This document shows positions 1 through 7,864 of a stretch of 34,056 nucleotides of DNA, in pieces. The notes under the pieces were generated by a model that was given only the letters and a program-made list of their open reading frames with translations, did no database searches and was not told where the DNA came from. How positions within the stretch are numbered: position 1 is the stretch's first letter; the number at the start of each line of letters is the position of its first letter. This stretch comes from Candidatus Tantalella remota (GTDB lineage Bacteria; Omnitrophota; Gorgyraeia; Tantalellales; Tantalellaceae): positions 1-34,056 of the forward strand of contig JAVCCB010000068.1 in NCBI GenBank assembly GCA_030765685.1, read 5' to 3'. Position numbers and translations under genes: made by a program.

Positions 1-263
1 AATGTGAAGTGCAGCTGGCTTACGCGATAGGCGTACCGGAACCGGTAAGCGTTATGGTGAACACTTTTGGTACAGGGAAAGTGGATGAAACGAAGATAGT
101 AAAAATGGTGAGGGAGAACTTTGACCTTACACCTGGAGGGATAATAGAAACGCTTAAGCTGAGGCGTCCGATATACAGGCGTACCGCGGCATATGGTCAT
201 TTCGGAAGGGATGAAGAAGGTTTTACCTGGGAAGAAACAGACAAAGCGGATGTTTTTAAATAA
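1..263 (+). CDS. metK: S-adenosylmethionine synthetase, 3' end only
   Basis: C-terminal 86 residues of methionine adenosyltransferase, which makes SAM from methionine and ATP in the cytosol. The gene is cut by the window edge; the reading frame is open from base 3. The fragment reads [17 protein letters not shown], then NTFGTGK, and near the end [17 protein letters not shown], all typical of the MetK C-terminal domain. It ends at TAA 261-263. A 54-bp gap separates it from ahcY, so the two genes of the SAM/SAH cycle are probably co-transcribed. The family call is secure; nothing can be said about the N-terminal half. Confidence 0.95.
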   Translation, partial: CEVQLAYAIGVPEPVSVMVNTFGTGKVDETKIVKMVRENFDLTPGGIIETLKLRRPIYRRTAAYGHFGRDEEGFTWEETDKADVFK

Positions 264-284
264 GCCGCCTAAAGTTCAGGCGGC
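264..284 (+). other. metK-ahcY intergenic hairpin
   Basis: GCCGCCT and AGGCGGC form a perfect 7-bp stem around a 7-nt loop directly after the metK stop codon. No T-run follows, so it is a poor intrinsic terminator. It more likely protects the metK 3' end or tunes read-through into ahcY. The gap is too short for a known SAM or SAH riboswitch. Confidence 0.45.
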
Positions 285-317
285 GGAGAAGAAAGCCCTA
301 AAATTAAGGAGAAAGCG

Positions 318-1733
318 ATGACTGTCTCGACGGAGAACTATAAGATCAAGGATATGTCCCTTGCGGAGTTCGGGCGTAAAGAAATAGATGTAGCCGAACA
401 TGAGATGCCGGGCCTTATGTCCATCAGAAAAAAGTACGCGAAAGAAAAACCGCTTGCGGGGGTAAGGATAACCGGTTCGCTGCATATGACCATACAGACG
501 GCTGTTCTTATCGAAACACTGGTAGACCTTGGAGCCGACGTCCGGTGGGCAAGCTGTAATATCTTTTCCACGCAGGATCACGCGGCGGCTGCTATAGCTG
601 AGACGGGTGTGCCTGTGTTCGCGTGGAAGGGGGAGACTCTCGCGGAGTACTGGTGGTGCACGGAGCAGGCGCTTACTTTTCCGGACGGAAAAGGGCCACA
701 GCTTATAGTCGATGACGGAGGAGATGCTACGCTTATGCTTCATCTGGGCGCCGACGCGGAAAAAGACGCTTCCGTGCTTAACACGAAACCGGGCGGAGAG
801 GATGAGGAAGAGCTTTTTAAGGTCTTCAAGGAAAGATTAAAAGACGCTCCCGGCAAGTGGACCGAAATGATAAAAGAATGGAAGGGCGTATCCGAGGAGA
901 CGACTACCGGAGTACATCGTCTTTACAACATGATGGAGGAAGGGTCTCTTCTTGTTCCGGCGATAAACGTTAATGACTCTGTAACCAAGTCCAAGTTCGA
1001 CAACCTGTATGGTTGCCGTGAATCTCTGGGCGACGGACTGAAAAGGGCCACGGACGTCATGATAGCCGGGAAGGTAGCGGTTGTCTGTGGATATGGCGAT
1101 GTCGGAAAAGGTTCAGCGCAGTCGCTGCGCGGTTTCGGGGCCAGGGTAATAGTGACGGAAATAGATCCCATATGCGCGCTGCAGGCTGCGATGGAAGGAT
1201 TCCAGGTCGCTACCGTCGAGGAGACTCTGGGCAAAGGTGACATCTACGTTACGGCCAGCGGGAACAAGGATGTTCTCAGGATAGAGCATATGGAGAAGAT
1301 GAAAGATCAGGCGATAATCTGTAACATAGGACATTTTGACAACGAGATACAGGTGCCGCAGCTCAACGCTTTTCCGGGGATAAAAAAGGTGAACATCAAA
1401 CCACAGGTTGATAAATATGTTTTTCCTGACGGAAGAGAACTTTATCTTCTCGCTGAAGGCAGGCTCGTAAACCTGGGATGCGCTACCGGGCATCCGTCGT
1501 TTGTTATGTCGAATTCATTTTCGAACCAGGTACTCGCGCAGATAGACCTGTGGAAGAACAAGGACGAGTACGAGAACAAGGTGTACAGGCTGCCTAAGTA
1601 TCTTGACGAAGAAGTGGCCAGGCTGCATCTGGGGCGTATAGGCGTTAACCTTACTGAGATGACGGACGAGCAGTCGGATTATATAGGGTATCCTAAAGAG
1701 GGGCCGTATAAGCCGGAACATTACAGGTACTAA
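318..1733 (+). CDS. ahcY: Adenosylhomocysteinase (SAH hydrolase)
   Basis: Reversibly splits S-adenosylhomocysteine into homocysteine and adenosine with bound NAD, removing the inhibitory product of SAM-dependent methylation. The 471 residues include the catalytic His in GSLHMT (His56), the acidic residues of VDDGGDAT and SEETTTG, and the Lys/Asp/Cys set in [17 protein letters not shown]. The NAD-binding loop is [11 protein letters not shown]. The C-terminus KPEHYRY is the conserved tail that reaches into the neighbouring subunit. The length fits the longer bacterial form carrying an internal insert around residues 150-185. An AAGGAG Shine-Dalgarno lies 6 nt before the ATG. It sits directly behind metK, matching its place in the methyl cycle. 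Confidence 0.97.
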   Translation: MTVSTENYKIKDMSLAEFGRKEIDVAEHEMPGLMSIRKKYAKEKPLAGVRITGSLHMTIQTAVLIETLVDLGADVRWASCNIFSTQDHAAAAIAETGVPVFAWKGETLAEYWWCTEQALTFPDGKGPQLIVDDGGDATLMLHLGADAEKDASVLNTKPGGEDEEELFKVFKERLKDAPGKWTEMIKEWKGVSEETTTGVHRLYNMMEEGSLLVPAINVNDSVTKSKFDNLYGCRESLGDGLKRATDVMIAGKVAVVCGYGDVGKGSAQSLRGFGARVIVTEIDPICALQAAMEGFQVATVEETLGKGDIYVTASGNKDVLRIEHMEKMKDQAIICNIGHFDNEIQVPQLNAFPGIKKVNIKPQVDKYVFPDGRELYLLAEGRLVNLGCATGHPSFVMSNSFSNQVLAQIDLWKNKDEYENKVYRLPKYLDEEVARLHLGRIGVNLTEMTDEQSDYIGYPKEGPYKPEHYRY

Positions 1734-1744
1734 ACAGCGGATCC

Positions 1745-1772
1745 GGTACCGAGTATCGGGTACCGGGTATCG
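1745..1772 (+). repeat. Four-unit heptamer array before pfkA
   Basis: Exactly four 7-bp units (GGTACCG, AGTATCG, GGTACCG, GGTATCG) fill half of the 50-bp ahcY-pfkA gap. The last unit runs straight into the pfkA Shine-Dalgarno AGGAGAG. It belongs to the family of degenerate heptamer arrays seen across the window. Confidence 0.8.
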
Positions 1773-1783
1773 AGGAGAGAACT

Positions 1784-2767
1784 ATGAGCAAACAAATCAA
1801 GAAGATCGGTGTCCTGACTTCCGGTGGTGACGCTCCGGGGATGAACGCGGCCATAAGAAGCGTTGTGCGTACGGCCGTGAACGAAGGTATAGAGGTCTCC
1901 GGTATCATGAGAGGTTATGAGGGGCTTATTAGCGGAGAACTCATACCTATGGAATCCAGAAGCGTGAGCAATATACTTTCTCACGGAGGGACGATACTTA
2001 AGACCGCCAGGTCTAAAGAATTCATTACTCAAGAAGGCCAGGGGAAAGCGGTCAAGGTCCTGAAGGATAATGATATTGACGCGCTCGTGATCATAGGTGG
2101 TAACGGTTCTCTTCAGGGCGCTATCTGCCTCGAGAGGGATTGGGGAGTCAAGACCATAGGTGTACCCGGCACCATAGACAACGATCTGGGAGATACCGAT
2201 TATACAATAGGAGCGCACACTTCCGTCGACACCGTTCTTGACGCTGTTGACAAGATACGTGATACGGTATCGAGCATGGAACGGATCTACGTTATAGAGG
2301 TCATGGGAAGGGAAGAACCCTATATCGCTATCATGGCGGGGCTTGCCGGCGGAGCAGAAGAAATATTGTTTCCGGGCAGCGAGGTCGATATCGAGCAGAT
2401 ATCAAAAGAGATACAGGAAGCTGATAAAAAAGGTAAGAGAAGCTGGATAGTTATACTTTCAGAAGGGTATGGGAACGCGCCGACGGTTACACGTCAGATA
2501 GCCGAGAGGACGGGCTATTCGGTAAGGGGCGTGACTCTGGGGCATATACAGCGCGGCGGTTCACCTAACGCTCCCGACAGGGTGCTGGCCTCCGTAATGG
2601 GAGCCCATGCCATAGAGTCTCTTCTCGGCGGACATCACGGTAAAATGGTAGGGATAAAAGGTTCCACGCTTCACCTGGTGCCTTACCAGACAGCCTGTTT
2701 TGAGCGAGACAAAGACAGAAAACTTCATTCTATGTTGTATGACCTTACAAAGTTGCTCGCGAAATAG
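1784..2767 (+). CDS. pfkA: ATP-dependent 6-phosphofructokinase
   Basis: Phosphorylates fructose 6-phosphate to the 1,6-bisphosphate, the committed step of glycolysis. The 327-residue protein has the family length. Visible motifs are LTSGGDAPGMNAA (ATP loop), PGTIDNDL with the catalytic base Asp132, the VIEVMGRE substrate loop, and LGHIQRGGSPNAPDR. Gly108 in GGNGS and Gly129 in PGTIDND are the glycine pair that marks ATP-using rather than pyrophosphate-using enzymes. One small oddity is Asn107, where E. coli PfkA has Asp (GGDGS). The Shine-Dalgarno AGGAGAG abuts a heptamer array. With pgi at 8718 it gives two consecutive glycolytic steps in the window. Confidence 0.95.
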   Translation: MSKQIKKIGVLTSGGDAPGMNAAIRSVVRTAVNEGIEVSGIMRGYEGLISGELIPMESRSVSNILSHGGTILKTARSKEFITQEGQGKAVKVLKDNDIDALVIIGGNGSLQGAICLERDWGVKTIGVPGTIDNDLGDTDYTIGAHTSVDTVLDAVDKIRDTVSSMERIYVIEVMGREEPYIAIMAGLAGGAEEILFPGSEVDIEQISKEIQEADKKGKRSWIVILSEGYGNAPTVTRQIAERTGYSVRGVTLGHIQRGGSPNAPDRVLASVMGAHAIESLLGGHHGKMVGIKGSTLHLVPYQTACFERDKDRKLHSMLYDLTKLLAK

Positions 2768-2784
2768 TTTGAAAGGAAAATCGG

Positions 2785-2805
2785 CAGTTACCATTAGCTG
2801 TTAGC
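2785..2805 (+). repeat. Three-unit heptamer array before lptF
   Basis: Three 7-bp units (CAGTTAC, CATTAGC, TGTTAGC) lie in the 44-bp gap between pfkA and lptF, ending 6 nt before the ATG. The lptF Shine-Dalgarno is weak (AGGA at 2805-2808, overlapping the last unit), so the array forms most of the translation-start region. Confidence 0.6.
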
Positions 2806-2811
2806 AGGACC

Positions 2812-3906
2812 ATGCGGATCGTAACCAAATACTTTCTTAAAGAGCTTGGAGGACCTTTTCTGGGAGCCCTTTTTATTTCCACCATAATACTGGCTGCAGG
2901 TAATATTATGCAGACCGTTGATATGGTGATGAACAAAGGCGTCGAGATCATGCAGGTGGTACAGATCTTCCTCCTATTTCTTCCGTACGTACTTATTTTC
3001 ACTATACCCATCTCGGTACTTTCGGCCGTCCTTTTAGGTTTCGGAAGGTTGTCGGGAGATAACGAGGTAACCGCGCTCCGGACAAGCGGGATAAGCATAT
3101 ATAAGGTCGTATTACCGATACTTATATGCGGGTTCATAATAAGCCTGATGAACGTACCTCTTAACGACAAGATACTTCCGCAGTCGGAGTTTGCTGCCAG
3201 AAAACTGCTTAAACGTGTGGGGCTTAAGCATCCCGCCGCGCTGCTGGAACCGGGAGTGTTCGTCAAAGGCTTCAAAGATTACATTATTTTCATACACAGC
3301 GTGAAAGGTAATGATCTGGAGGATATCCGGATATATCAACCGAGAGAAGGTGAAGCTACGCGTACCATAGTAGCGGAAAAGGGGCAGATAATACCTTTGC
3401 CCGAAGAGAACAGCGTAAAGTTAAGGCTGCTCGACGGCACGGCGGACGAGATCAGCGCGGACAAACCGGACGAGTTCTATAAACTGTCGTTCAAGGATTA
3501 TTACATGACGCTGGACCTTGATGGGGCGGTCGATACAGCGAATATACAGAAAAAAGCCAGGGAGAAAAGCATCAAGGAGATCCTGACCGAGGTCGCGTCG
3601 CTTAAAAAGGGCCACGAGGACATCGTGCCGCTGAAGATAGAACTGCATAAGAAACTGGCGCTGGCGTTCTCTAATTTTGTTTTTGTGTTCGTCGGGGTGC
3701 CTTTGGCGATAACGACGCATCGACGGGAAAAGTTTATAGGGTTCGGTCTGGCAATAGGTATTTTTCTCATATTTTGGGGCATTATGCTGAGCGGTATCGC
3801 TTTTGCCATACGGGGGCTTATCCCGCCATGGGTGGGTGTCTGGACCGCGAACATCGTCCTGACCGCGTTTGGGGTCGTGATGTTCCGCCGTCTGTCCAGA
3901 GGATAA
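2812..3906 (+). CDS. lptF: LptF-type LPS-export permease (YjgP/YjgQ family)
   Basis: Inner-membrane half of the LptB2FG ABC transporter, which extracts lipopolysaccharide from the inner membrane and passes it to LptC and the periplasmic bridge. The 364 residues show the family layout: three membrane segments at about 12-32, 48-78 and 98-118, a periplasmic beta-rich domain at about 125-265, then three more membrane segments. SGDNEVTALRTSGIS after TM2 is the conserved cytoplasmic coupling-helix region facing the ATPase. A second family member follows after 9 bp, giving the usual F/G pair. Naming F versus G rests on gene order and is less certain than the family. LptB and LptC are not in the window. 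Confidence 0.88.
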   Translation: MRIVTKYFLKELGGPFLGALFISTIILAAGNIMQTVDMVMNKGVEIMQVVQIFLLFLPYVLIFTIPISVLSAVLLGFGRLSGDNEVTALRTSGISIYKVVLPILICGFIISLMNVPLNDKILPQSEFAARKLLKRVGLKHPAALLEPGVFVKGFKDYIIFIHSVKGNDLEDIRIYQPREGEATRTIVAEKGQIIPLPEENSVKLRLLDGTADEISADKPDEFYKLSFKDYYMTLDLDGAVDTANIQKKAREKSIKEILTEVASLKKGHEDIVPLKIELHKKLALAFSNFVFVFVGVPLAITTHRREKFIGFGLAIGIFLIFWGIMLSGIAFAIRGLIPPWVGVWTANIVLTAFGVVMFRRLSRG

Positions 3907-3915
3907 AAGGGGAAA

Positions 3916-5004
3916 ATGAAGATACTTGAAAAATATGTACTGAAAAGTTTTGTATGCTCTTTTCTTTTCTGCATAACACTCCTTATAGTGCTTGGAATAA
4001 TAGGGGATATCCTGGGATTTCTCGATGATATATTCAAGCATGACATACCCCTGGGCAGTATAATGGCGTTTTATTTTTATCTCGCTCCGTTCGCTTTCGT
4101 GAACATGCTTCCGTTTGCCTGTCTTCTCAGCGCTGTCTATGTCTTCAACACTTTGAGTAAAAACCATGAAGTAACGGCGGTGGTCGCGAGCGGCCTAAGC
4201 TTGTGGGAACTGCTCCGGCCGGTACTTCTGGTGACGTTCGTTTTTTGCCTGGTCGCTTTTATAGTGAACGACAGGGTCGTTCCCTCGACCATGGAGAAAT
4301 CGAATCGCATAAAAAAAGAGGAACTCCAGAACAGGGGAGATAAGAAGGATAAGGGCATAGAGGATATAGCCGTCTACGGCCGGGGGGGGCAGATAATATT
4401 CGCGAAGTCGTATATGCCGGCGACAAAGACCCTGAAGCATGTCATCGTCCACAAGCAGAACGACGAACGTGTTATAACCGAAAAACTAAGCGCCCGTCTG
4501 GTGAAGTGGGACTCTGGCGGGGTATGGAAGGGTGAAGACGTTGTTGTTTTTAAGGTCGACGCGGCAGGTGATTTTGTAAGCGATCCCGAGGTCCACAAGA
4601 CGTTTGATGTGGACATAGAAGAAACTCCTGATGATTTTCTGAATAACCAGTGGGATCCCAGGTTCATGAGCTATCGCCAGCTTAGGGAATATCTTAAGAT
4701 CTTTAATGTAGGGTCTACTTCCACGGTCAGAAGACTTTTGGTGGATCTCAACTATAAGTTGGCTTTGCCGTTCACGGCGCTTATTACAGTGCTTATAGGC
4801 GTACCTTTCAGTATCGAGACAGGGCGCGCCAGCGCTCTTATAGGAATGGCCAGGGGCATAACAATAGCCATACTGTATCTTCCCGTTATGGCGATAAGCC
4901 TCGCGCTGGGCAAGGGAGGGATCCTCCCGCCGGCGCTTTCTGCCTGGCTGTGCAATGTCATCTTCATGTTTATAGGAATCTATTACGTAAATCGCAAAAG
5001 CTAG
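3916..5004 (+). CDS. lptG: LptG-type LPS-export permease (YjgP/YjgQ family)
   Basis: Second permease subunit of the LPS exporter, 362 residues, with the same 3 TM - periplasmic domain - 3 TM plan as its neighbour. The motif KNHEVTAVVASGLS corresponds to the coupling helix of the upstream copy, and NDRVVPSTMEKSN parallels its NDKILPQSEF. It starts 9 bp after the lptF stop with GGGGAAA as a weak Shine-Dalgarno, so the pair is co-translated. It is the last gene before an 880-bp repeat-rich gap. Presence of LptF/G supports an LPS-bearing outer membrane. Confidence 0.88.
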   Translation: MKILEKYVLKSFVCSFLFCITLLIVLGIIGDILGFLDDIFKHDIPLGSIMAFYFYLAPFAFVNMLPFACLLSAVYVFNTLSKNHEVTAVVASGLSLWELLRPVLLVTFVFCLVAFIVNDRVVPSTMEKSNRIKKEELQNRGDKKDKGIEDIAVYGRGGQIIFAKSYMPATKTLKHVIVHKQNDERVITEKLSARLVKWDSGGVWKGEDVVVFKVDAAGDFVSDPEVHKTFDVDIEETPDDFLNNQWDPRFMSYRQLREYLKIFNVGSTSTVRRLLVDLNYKLALPFTALITVLIGVPFSIETGRASALIGMARGITIAILYLPVMAISLALGKGGILPPALSAWLCNVIFMFIGIYYVNRKS

Positions 5005-5059
5005 CGCTTGGCGATAGTGAGCGCGAATCTTGGGAATTGTGAAGAGGGAATAGGGAAAT

Positions 5060-5195
5060 CGTCATCCCCGAATGCGACCGAGGGGCATAGGTCTCCGAGG
5101 AAGTGCCGAATGCCAGAGGGCTTCGGCCTCTTAGCGGGGACCCAATAAAAATATTTTGACTTCTATTTGATTCCCGCATGCGCGGGAATGACGTT
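5060..5195 (+). repeat. R1 hairpin element, copy a
   Basis: Starts CGTCATCCCCG and closes with CGGGGACCCAATAAAA, the stem enclosing a cassette of about 60 nt (GACCGAGGGGC ... AGAGGGCTTCGGCC). This is followed by a second perfect stem, ATTCCCGC-ATGC-GCGGGAAT at 5170-5189, then ACGTTCGAGTTTGTCCC. Related copies are at 5634 and 6654-6885. The ATTCCC/GGGAAT stem resembles the dRS3-type inverted repeats known from Neisseria. Confidence 0.75.
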
Positions 5196-5324
5196 CGAGT
5201 TTGTCCCAGATCTCCCAATATCCTGATCCCCCGATCCCCTGAATCTGATCCCTGCTTGTTAGTTTAATCAAAGAGCCTGCATTTATAACCTGGTTAGTTT
5301 CTGCCAGGTTACCGCATTTAAATC

Positions 5325-5359
5325 TCAAATATCAAAAATCAAATATCAAAGTGCAAATA
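5325..5359 (+). repeat. Five-unit heptamer array (tcaaata)
   Basis: Five consecutive 7-bp units: TCAAATA, TCAAAAA, TCAAATA, TCAAAGT, GCAAATA. A different unit (gtcttgg) is arrayed 14 bp further on at 5373-5397. Confidence 0.8.
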
Positions 5360-5399
5360 ATATAGCGCATCAGGTCTTGGGTCTTGGGTGTTGGGGATG

Positions 5400-5600
5400 A
5401 ACCATAACCCAGCAATATTAGATTTCTCGACTACGTGCCCTTTGGGGCACTCCGCTCCCGCCTTCGCTAAAGCTACGGCGGACAGGCGAAATGACAGAAG
5501 TACTGTCATCCCGAGCGACCCCTGCTGCTGTTTTGCGCAGCAAAGCGCGGGGGGAGTCGAGGGATCTACCAGGCGACCATGGTTTAACCGCCACCCTTCA
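5400..5600 (+). repeat. R2 element, copy a, with 30-nt insert
   Basis: Shares with 25467-25650 the blocks GCAATATTAGATTTCTCGAC, TACGTGCCCTTTGG, GTCATCCCGAGCG, AGTCGAGGGATCTA and CCATGGTTTAA. Relative to that copy it carries an extra 30 nt at 5457-5486, a palindromic CCGCC...GGCGG sequence, and a different spacer between CCCGAGCG and GTCGAGGG. Confidence 0.8.
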
Positions 5601-5633
5601 GGCAACAACTGAAGTAAAAAGTGAAAAGGGAAA

Positions 5634-5845
5634 TCGTTTCTCGCATGCGACCGAGGGGCAAAGGCTCCCGAGGAAGTGTTGAATGCCAGAGGGCTTCGGC
5701 CTTTAAGCGGGGATCCAATAAAAAATGGTTACTTTTATGTGATCCCGGATATTCGCCGTCGGCGAATTCCGGGATGACGTTGTGTTTCCCGCTGGAGTTT
5801 ATCCTGTACCGAACTTGTTCTGGTACAGGACGGGAATGACGTTCG
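5634..5845 (+). repeat. R1 hairpin element, copy b, with changed stems
   Basis: Same order as copy a: the GACCGAGGGGC...GGCTTCGGCC cassette (5649-5702), GCGGGGATCCAATAAAA, then a stem ending in ATGACGTT. Here the terminal stem is TCCCGGA/TCCGGGA (5743-5773) instead of ATTCCCGC/GCGGGAAT. A further 9-bp stem TCCTGTACC/GGTACAGGA (5802-5830) is inserted before a final GGGAATGACGTTCGAGTTCGTCCC. Confidence 0.7.
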
Positions 5846-5887
5846 AGTTCGTCCCTGATCTCCCGATACCCTGAATCTGATCACTGA

Positions 5888-6568
5888 TCACTGATGACTG
5901 CTTTTTAGTGGTGTTCGCGCGAGCGTTAAAGCGCAGACATTCCGAGCTCCGGCGCGAAGCAGCTCGCGCGCGCATGCTTCCAGAGTAGCGCCCGTTGTCG
6001 TGATATCATCCACGAGGATAACACTCCTTCCGGTAACGCGCAGCCGGTCTACGACAGCGAAAGATCCCCGCAGGTTATTTATTCTTTTTTGTTTCGTGAG
6101 GCCCGTCTGGGACGGGGTGTTTCGGGTCTTAACCAGCAGGTGCCGGTCAAGACGGTGTTCTGATCTGCTGGTAACCACCTCTGCCAGCAGCTCCGACTGG
6201 TTAAATCCCCGGAATTCTCTTTTTGAGGGGTGTATCGGAACCGGTACCAGGAGTTTTGGTTTCGGTCCCGCGAGACTCTTATCTTCGATGAACGGATACA
6301 GTATTTTCTCGAACAATGGAAGAAACCCTCTGTTACCGTCGTATTTAAATCTTTTTATGCATTCGCGCAAGGCGCCTTTGTTCATCCGGCAGGACCATGT
6401 GATGCTGACGATGTCAGAGTAAAGAGTATCACAGGGAGCGCCCGAGAGGATCTTTTGCCGGCAGCTATCGCATAACATATGGGGATATTCCGCCCCGCCA
6501 TACCCGCATCCCGAGCAGGGGGAGGGTAGCACCAGACTCATGCAGGAATGTAATATTTGTTGGATCAT
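5888..6568 (-). CDS. comF: ComF-family phosphoribosyltransferase-like protein
   Basis: ComF proteins are cytosolic PRTase-fold proteins needed for natural DNA uptake in several bacteria; their enzymatic role is not well defined. The 226 residues begin with a zinc-finger pair (Cys18, Cys21, Cys33, Cys36) and end with the PRPP loop VILVDDITTTGATLE at 183-197. RFKYDGNRG and RGFNQSELLA are also typical. I chose the ATG at 6568 because AAGGAGG stands 6 nt upstream; a longer frame to 6622 lacks a ribosome site. A TATACT -10-like box lies at 6594-6589 on the minus strand, without a clear -35. It is the only minus-strand gene and is flanked by repeats on both sides. Confidence 0.9.
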   Translation of the reverse strand: MIQQILHSCMSLVLPSPCSGCGYGGAEYPHMLCDSCRQKILSGAPCDTLYSDIVSITWSCRMNKGALRECIKRFKYDGNRGFLPLFEKILYPFIEDKSLAGPKPKLLVPVPIHPSKREFRGFNQSELLAEVVTSRSEHRLDRHLLVKTRNTPSQTGLTKQKRINNLRGSFAVVDRLRVTGRSVILVDDITTTGATLEACARELLRAGARNVCALTLARTPLKSSHQ

Positions 6569-7044
6569 AGTGTTCCTCCTTAAATTGTAGTATAAATGCA
6601 GGTCCTGGGTTTTGGGACACACACCTAAAACCTAACACCCCTTAATCTTGACTGGATTCTCGCTTCTGCGGGAATGACGTATTTAAATTCTATCCGCTTC
6701 GCCGAAGCCCTCTGGCTTTCGGCACTTTCTCGGGGGACTTTGCCCATCGGTCGTGAGGGAATGCCGTCGCTGCTTAACGTAAATAATAAAAAACGTCATC
6801 CCCGCATGCTCTAAGCGGGGATCCAATAAACATTATTATTTCTATGTGATTCCCGCTTCCGCGGGAATGACGTTCGAGTTTGTCCCTGATGTTCCGGTAC
6901 CCTAGTTCCCAATACCCGGATCTCCCGATACCCTGTTTCTACGAGTACCTAGAATCGAGAATCCAGTATCTGACTTCAGTTTTACCCCTATACTACTATA
7001 GACAAGTTTTCACACCATTTTCTTGCACTTTTTTTTTAATTTTC
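6569..7044. repeat. Repeat-rich gap upstream of doxX
   Basis: After the comF start region come cctaaaa/cctaaca heptamers (about 6603-6640), an inverted fragment of the R1 cassette (6690-6760), a short R1 copy (6793-6885) and a ccctagttcccaatacc-type array (6886-6950). I see no gene in it. Confidence 0.7.
6654..6885. repeat. R1 hairpin element, copy c (two orientations)
   Basis: 6656-6675 is an ATTCTCGC...GCGGGAAT stem. 6690-6760 is the approximately 60-nt R1 cassette in reverse orientation (GCCGAAGCCCTCTGG, CCCATCGGTCGTGAGGG). 6793-6832 is the R1 outer stem with a short loop and no cassette (CGTCATCCCCGCATGC ... AGCGGGGATCCAATAAA), followed by a perfect ATTCCCGC-TTCC-GCGGGAAT stem at 6849-6868 and ACGTTCGAGTTTGTCCC. 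Confidence 0.75.
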
Positions 7045-7072
7045 TTGCTTTTAGGCGTCTTTTGACTAAAAT
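7045..7072 (+). promoter_or_regulatory. Sigma-70-type promoter for doxX-like gene
   Basis: TTGCTT (7045-7050), 16-bp spacer, TAAAAT (7067-7072), then the AGGAGGG ribosome site and GTG start 25 bp downstream. Confidence 0.55.
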
Positions 7073-7096
7073 AGTTGTAGTTAACAGGAGGGTAGA

Positions 7097-7504
7097 GTGA
7101 AACAGGAGAACCTTTTCAACCTGTCGATGTTTTTGGTCAGGGTAATAATAGGTGTCATTTTTGTAGGGCATGGAGCTCAGAAGCTTTTTGGTATGTTCGA
7201 TGGCGTAGGCCTCGAGGGTACGGCAAAAATAGTAGAGGGCCTGGGCATGTCTGACGCTTATATCATAGCTATGATATGGGGCGCCATAGAGTTCTTCGGA
7301 GGTATTTTCCTTATATTCGGCATAACCGCGCGATGGGCCGCTTTTCTGATAGTTCTTACCATGATAGTGCGATTGTGGAAGGTCAATTTGGTGTACGGGT
7401 CTTTTATAGAGAACGGTGGTATCGAGCAGAACCTGATAGTTATCGCGGCATGTCTTCCTGTCATTTTGGCCGGAGGCGGCAGATGGTCTGTTTGGGACAT
7501 ATAA
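7097..7504 (+). CDS. DoxX-family membrane protein
   Basis: A 135-residue integral membrane protein with four hydrophobic segments (about 8-28, 52-75, 78-96 and 108-128). The N-terminal RVIIGVIFVGHGAQKLFG and the central GAIEFFGGIFLIFG are the DoxX family hallmarks. DoxX proteins have been linked to redox homeostasis and small-molecule oxidation, but the reaction of this member cannot be told from sequence. Start is GTG 7097, preceded by AGGAGGG. A ferredoxin gene follows under its own promoter, a suggestive but unproven redox pairing. Confidence 0.85.
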   Translation: MKQENLFNLSMFLVRVIIGVIFVGHGAQKLFGMFDGVGLEGTAKIVEGLGMSDAYIIAMIWGAIEFFGGIFLIFGITARWAAFLIVLTMIVRLWKVNLVYGSFIENGGIEQNLIVIAACLPVILAGGGRWSVWDI

Positions 7505-7524
7505 AAGAATGAGAGGGGTATTTC

Positions 7525-7553
7525 TTGACCAGAATACCTCATTTTGATAAAAT
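7525..7553 (+). promoter_or_regulatory. Sigma-70-type promoter for ferredoxin
   Basis: TTGACC (7525-7530), 17-bp spacer, TAAAAT (7548-7553). A short stem GGTATT/AATACC around the -35 box could also act as a weak terminator for the doxX-like gene. Confidence 0.7.
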
Positions 7554-7581
7554 ATCCGAAAAGAAAGAGAGGTGTTTTGAT

Positions 7582-7767
7582 ATGAAAGCTGTAATAGATG
7601 CGGAAATGTGTATTGGTTGTGGTTTGTGCGCCCAGGTAGCCCCTGAGGTATATGAGATGCAGGATGACAAAGCAGTTGTGATAGGCGACGAGATCTCTGA
7701 GGATAAGGCTGAGGACGCGAAAAGCGGTGCTGATCAGTGTCCTGTGAACGCCATAGTGATATCATAA
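7582..7767 (+). CDS. Single-cluster [4Fe-4S] ferredoxin
   Basis: A small cytosolic electron carrier of 61 residues. Cys10, Cys13 and Cys16 (CIGCGLC) plus Cys53 in CPVNAI are the four ligands of one [4Fe-4S] cluster; the second cluster motif of clostridial ferredoxins is absent. The acidic middle (DEISEDKAEDAKSGAD) is typical for docking to basic partner surfaces. I use ATG 7582, behind GAGAGG. The in-frame TTG at 7525 is rejected because it is the -35 box of the promoter. A terminator follows, so this is a single-gene unit. Confidence 0.93.
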   Translation: MKAVIDAEMCIGCGLCAQVAPEVYEMQDDKAVVIGDEISEDKAEDAKSGADQCPVNAIVIS

Positions 7768-7796
7768 ACGCGCTTTATCCTGATCGATCGTTAGAG

Positions 7797-7850
7797 CCGA
7801 CCCCTTGTTAAGCTGTCTTTAAGCCAGGCTTTTGAGGGGTCGGATTTTAT
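7797..7850 (+). terminator. Intrinsic terminator after ferredoxin
   Basis: CCGACCCCT (7797-7805) pairs with AGGGGTCGG (7835-7843), with further pairing possible inside the long loop, followed by ATTTTAT. Confidence 0.75.
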
Positions 7851-7864
7851 GGGGACATACACTT

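Larger units (their letters stand above)
5005..5887. repeat. Gene-free block of mosaic intergenic repeats
   Basis: No credible gene in this 880-bp stretch. From left to right it holds an R1 hairpin element (5060-5195), a 'tcccgatacc'-type array (5196-5256), a five-unit heptamer array (5325-5359), a gtcttgg array (5373-5397), an R2 element (5400-5600), a second R1 element (5634-5845) and a tgatcac array running into the end of comF (5871-5900). Short open frames here follow the repeats and have no coding character. Confidence 0.75.

Noticed and set aside
264-317. SAM or SAH riboswitch between metK and ahcY
   Set aside because: Only 54 bp with one simple hairpin; none of the conserved cores of known SAM/SAH riboswitches is visible.
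276-743. Minus-strand open frame of 155 codons opposite ahcY
   Set aside because: Shadow of the well-conserved ahcY gene; Arg/Ser-rich composition and no family motif.
5388-5839. Three short + strand open frames in the repeat block
   Set aside because: They follow the R1/R2 repeats and translate hairpin sequence; no ribosome sites.
7525-7581. N-terminal extension of the ferredoxin from a TTG start
   Set aside because: The TTG is the -35 box of a good promoter; ATG 7582 has a ribosome site and gives the normal family length.
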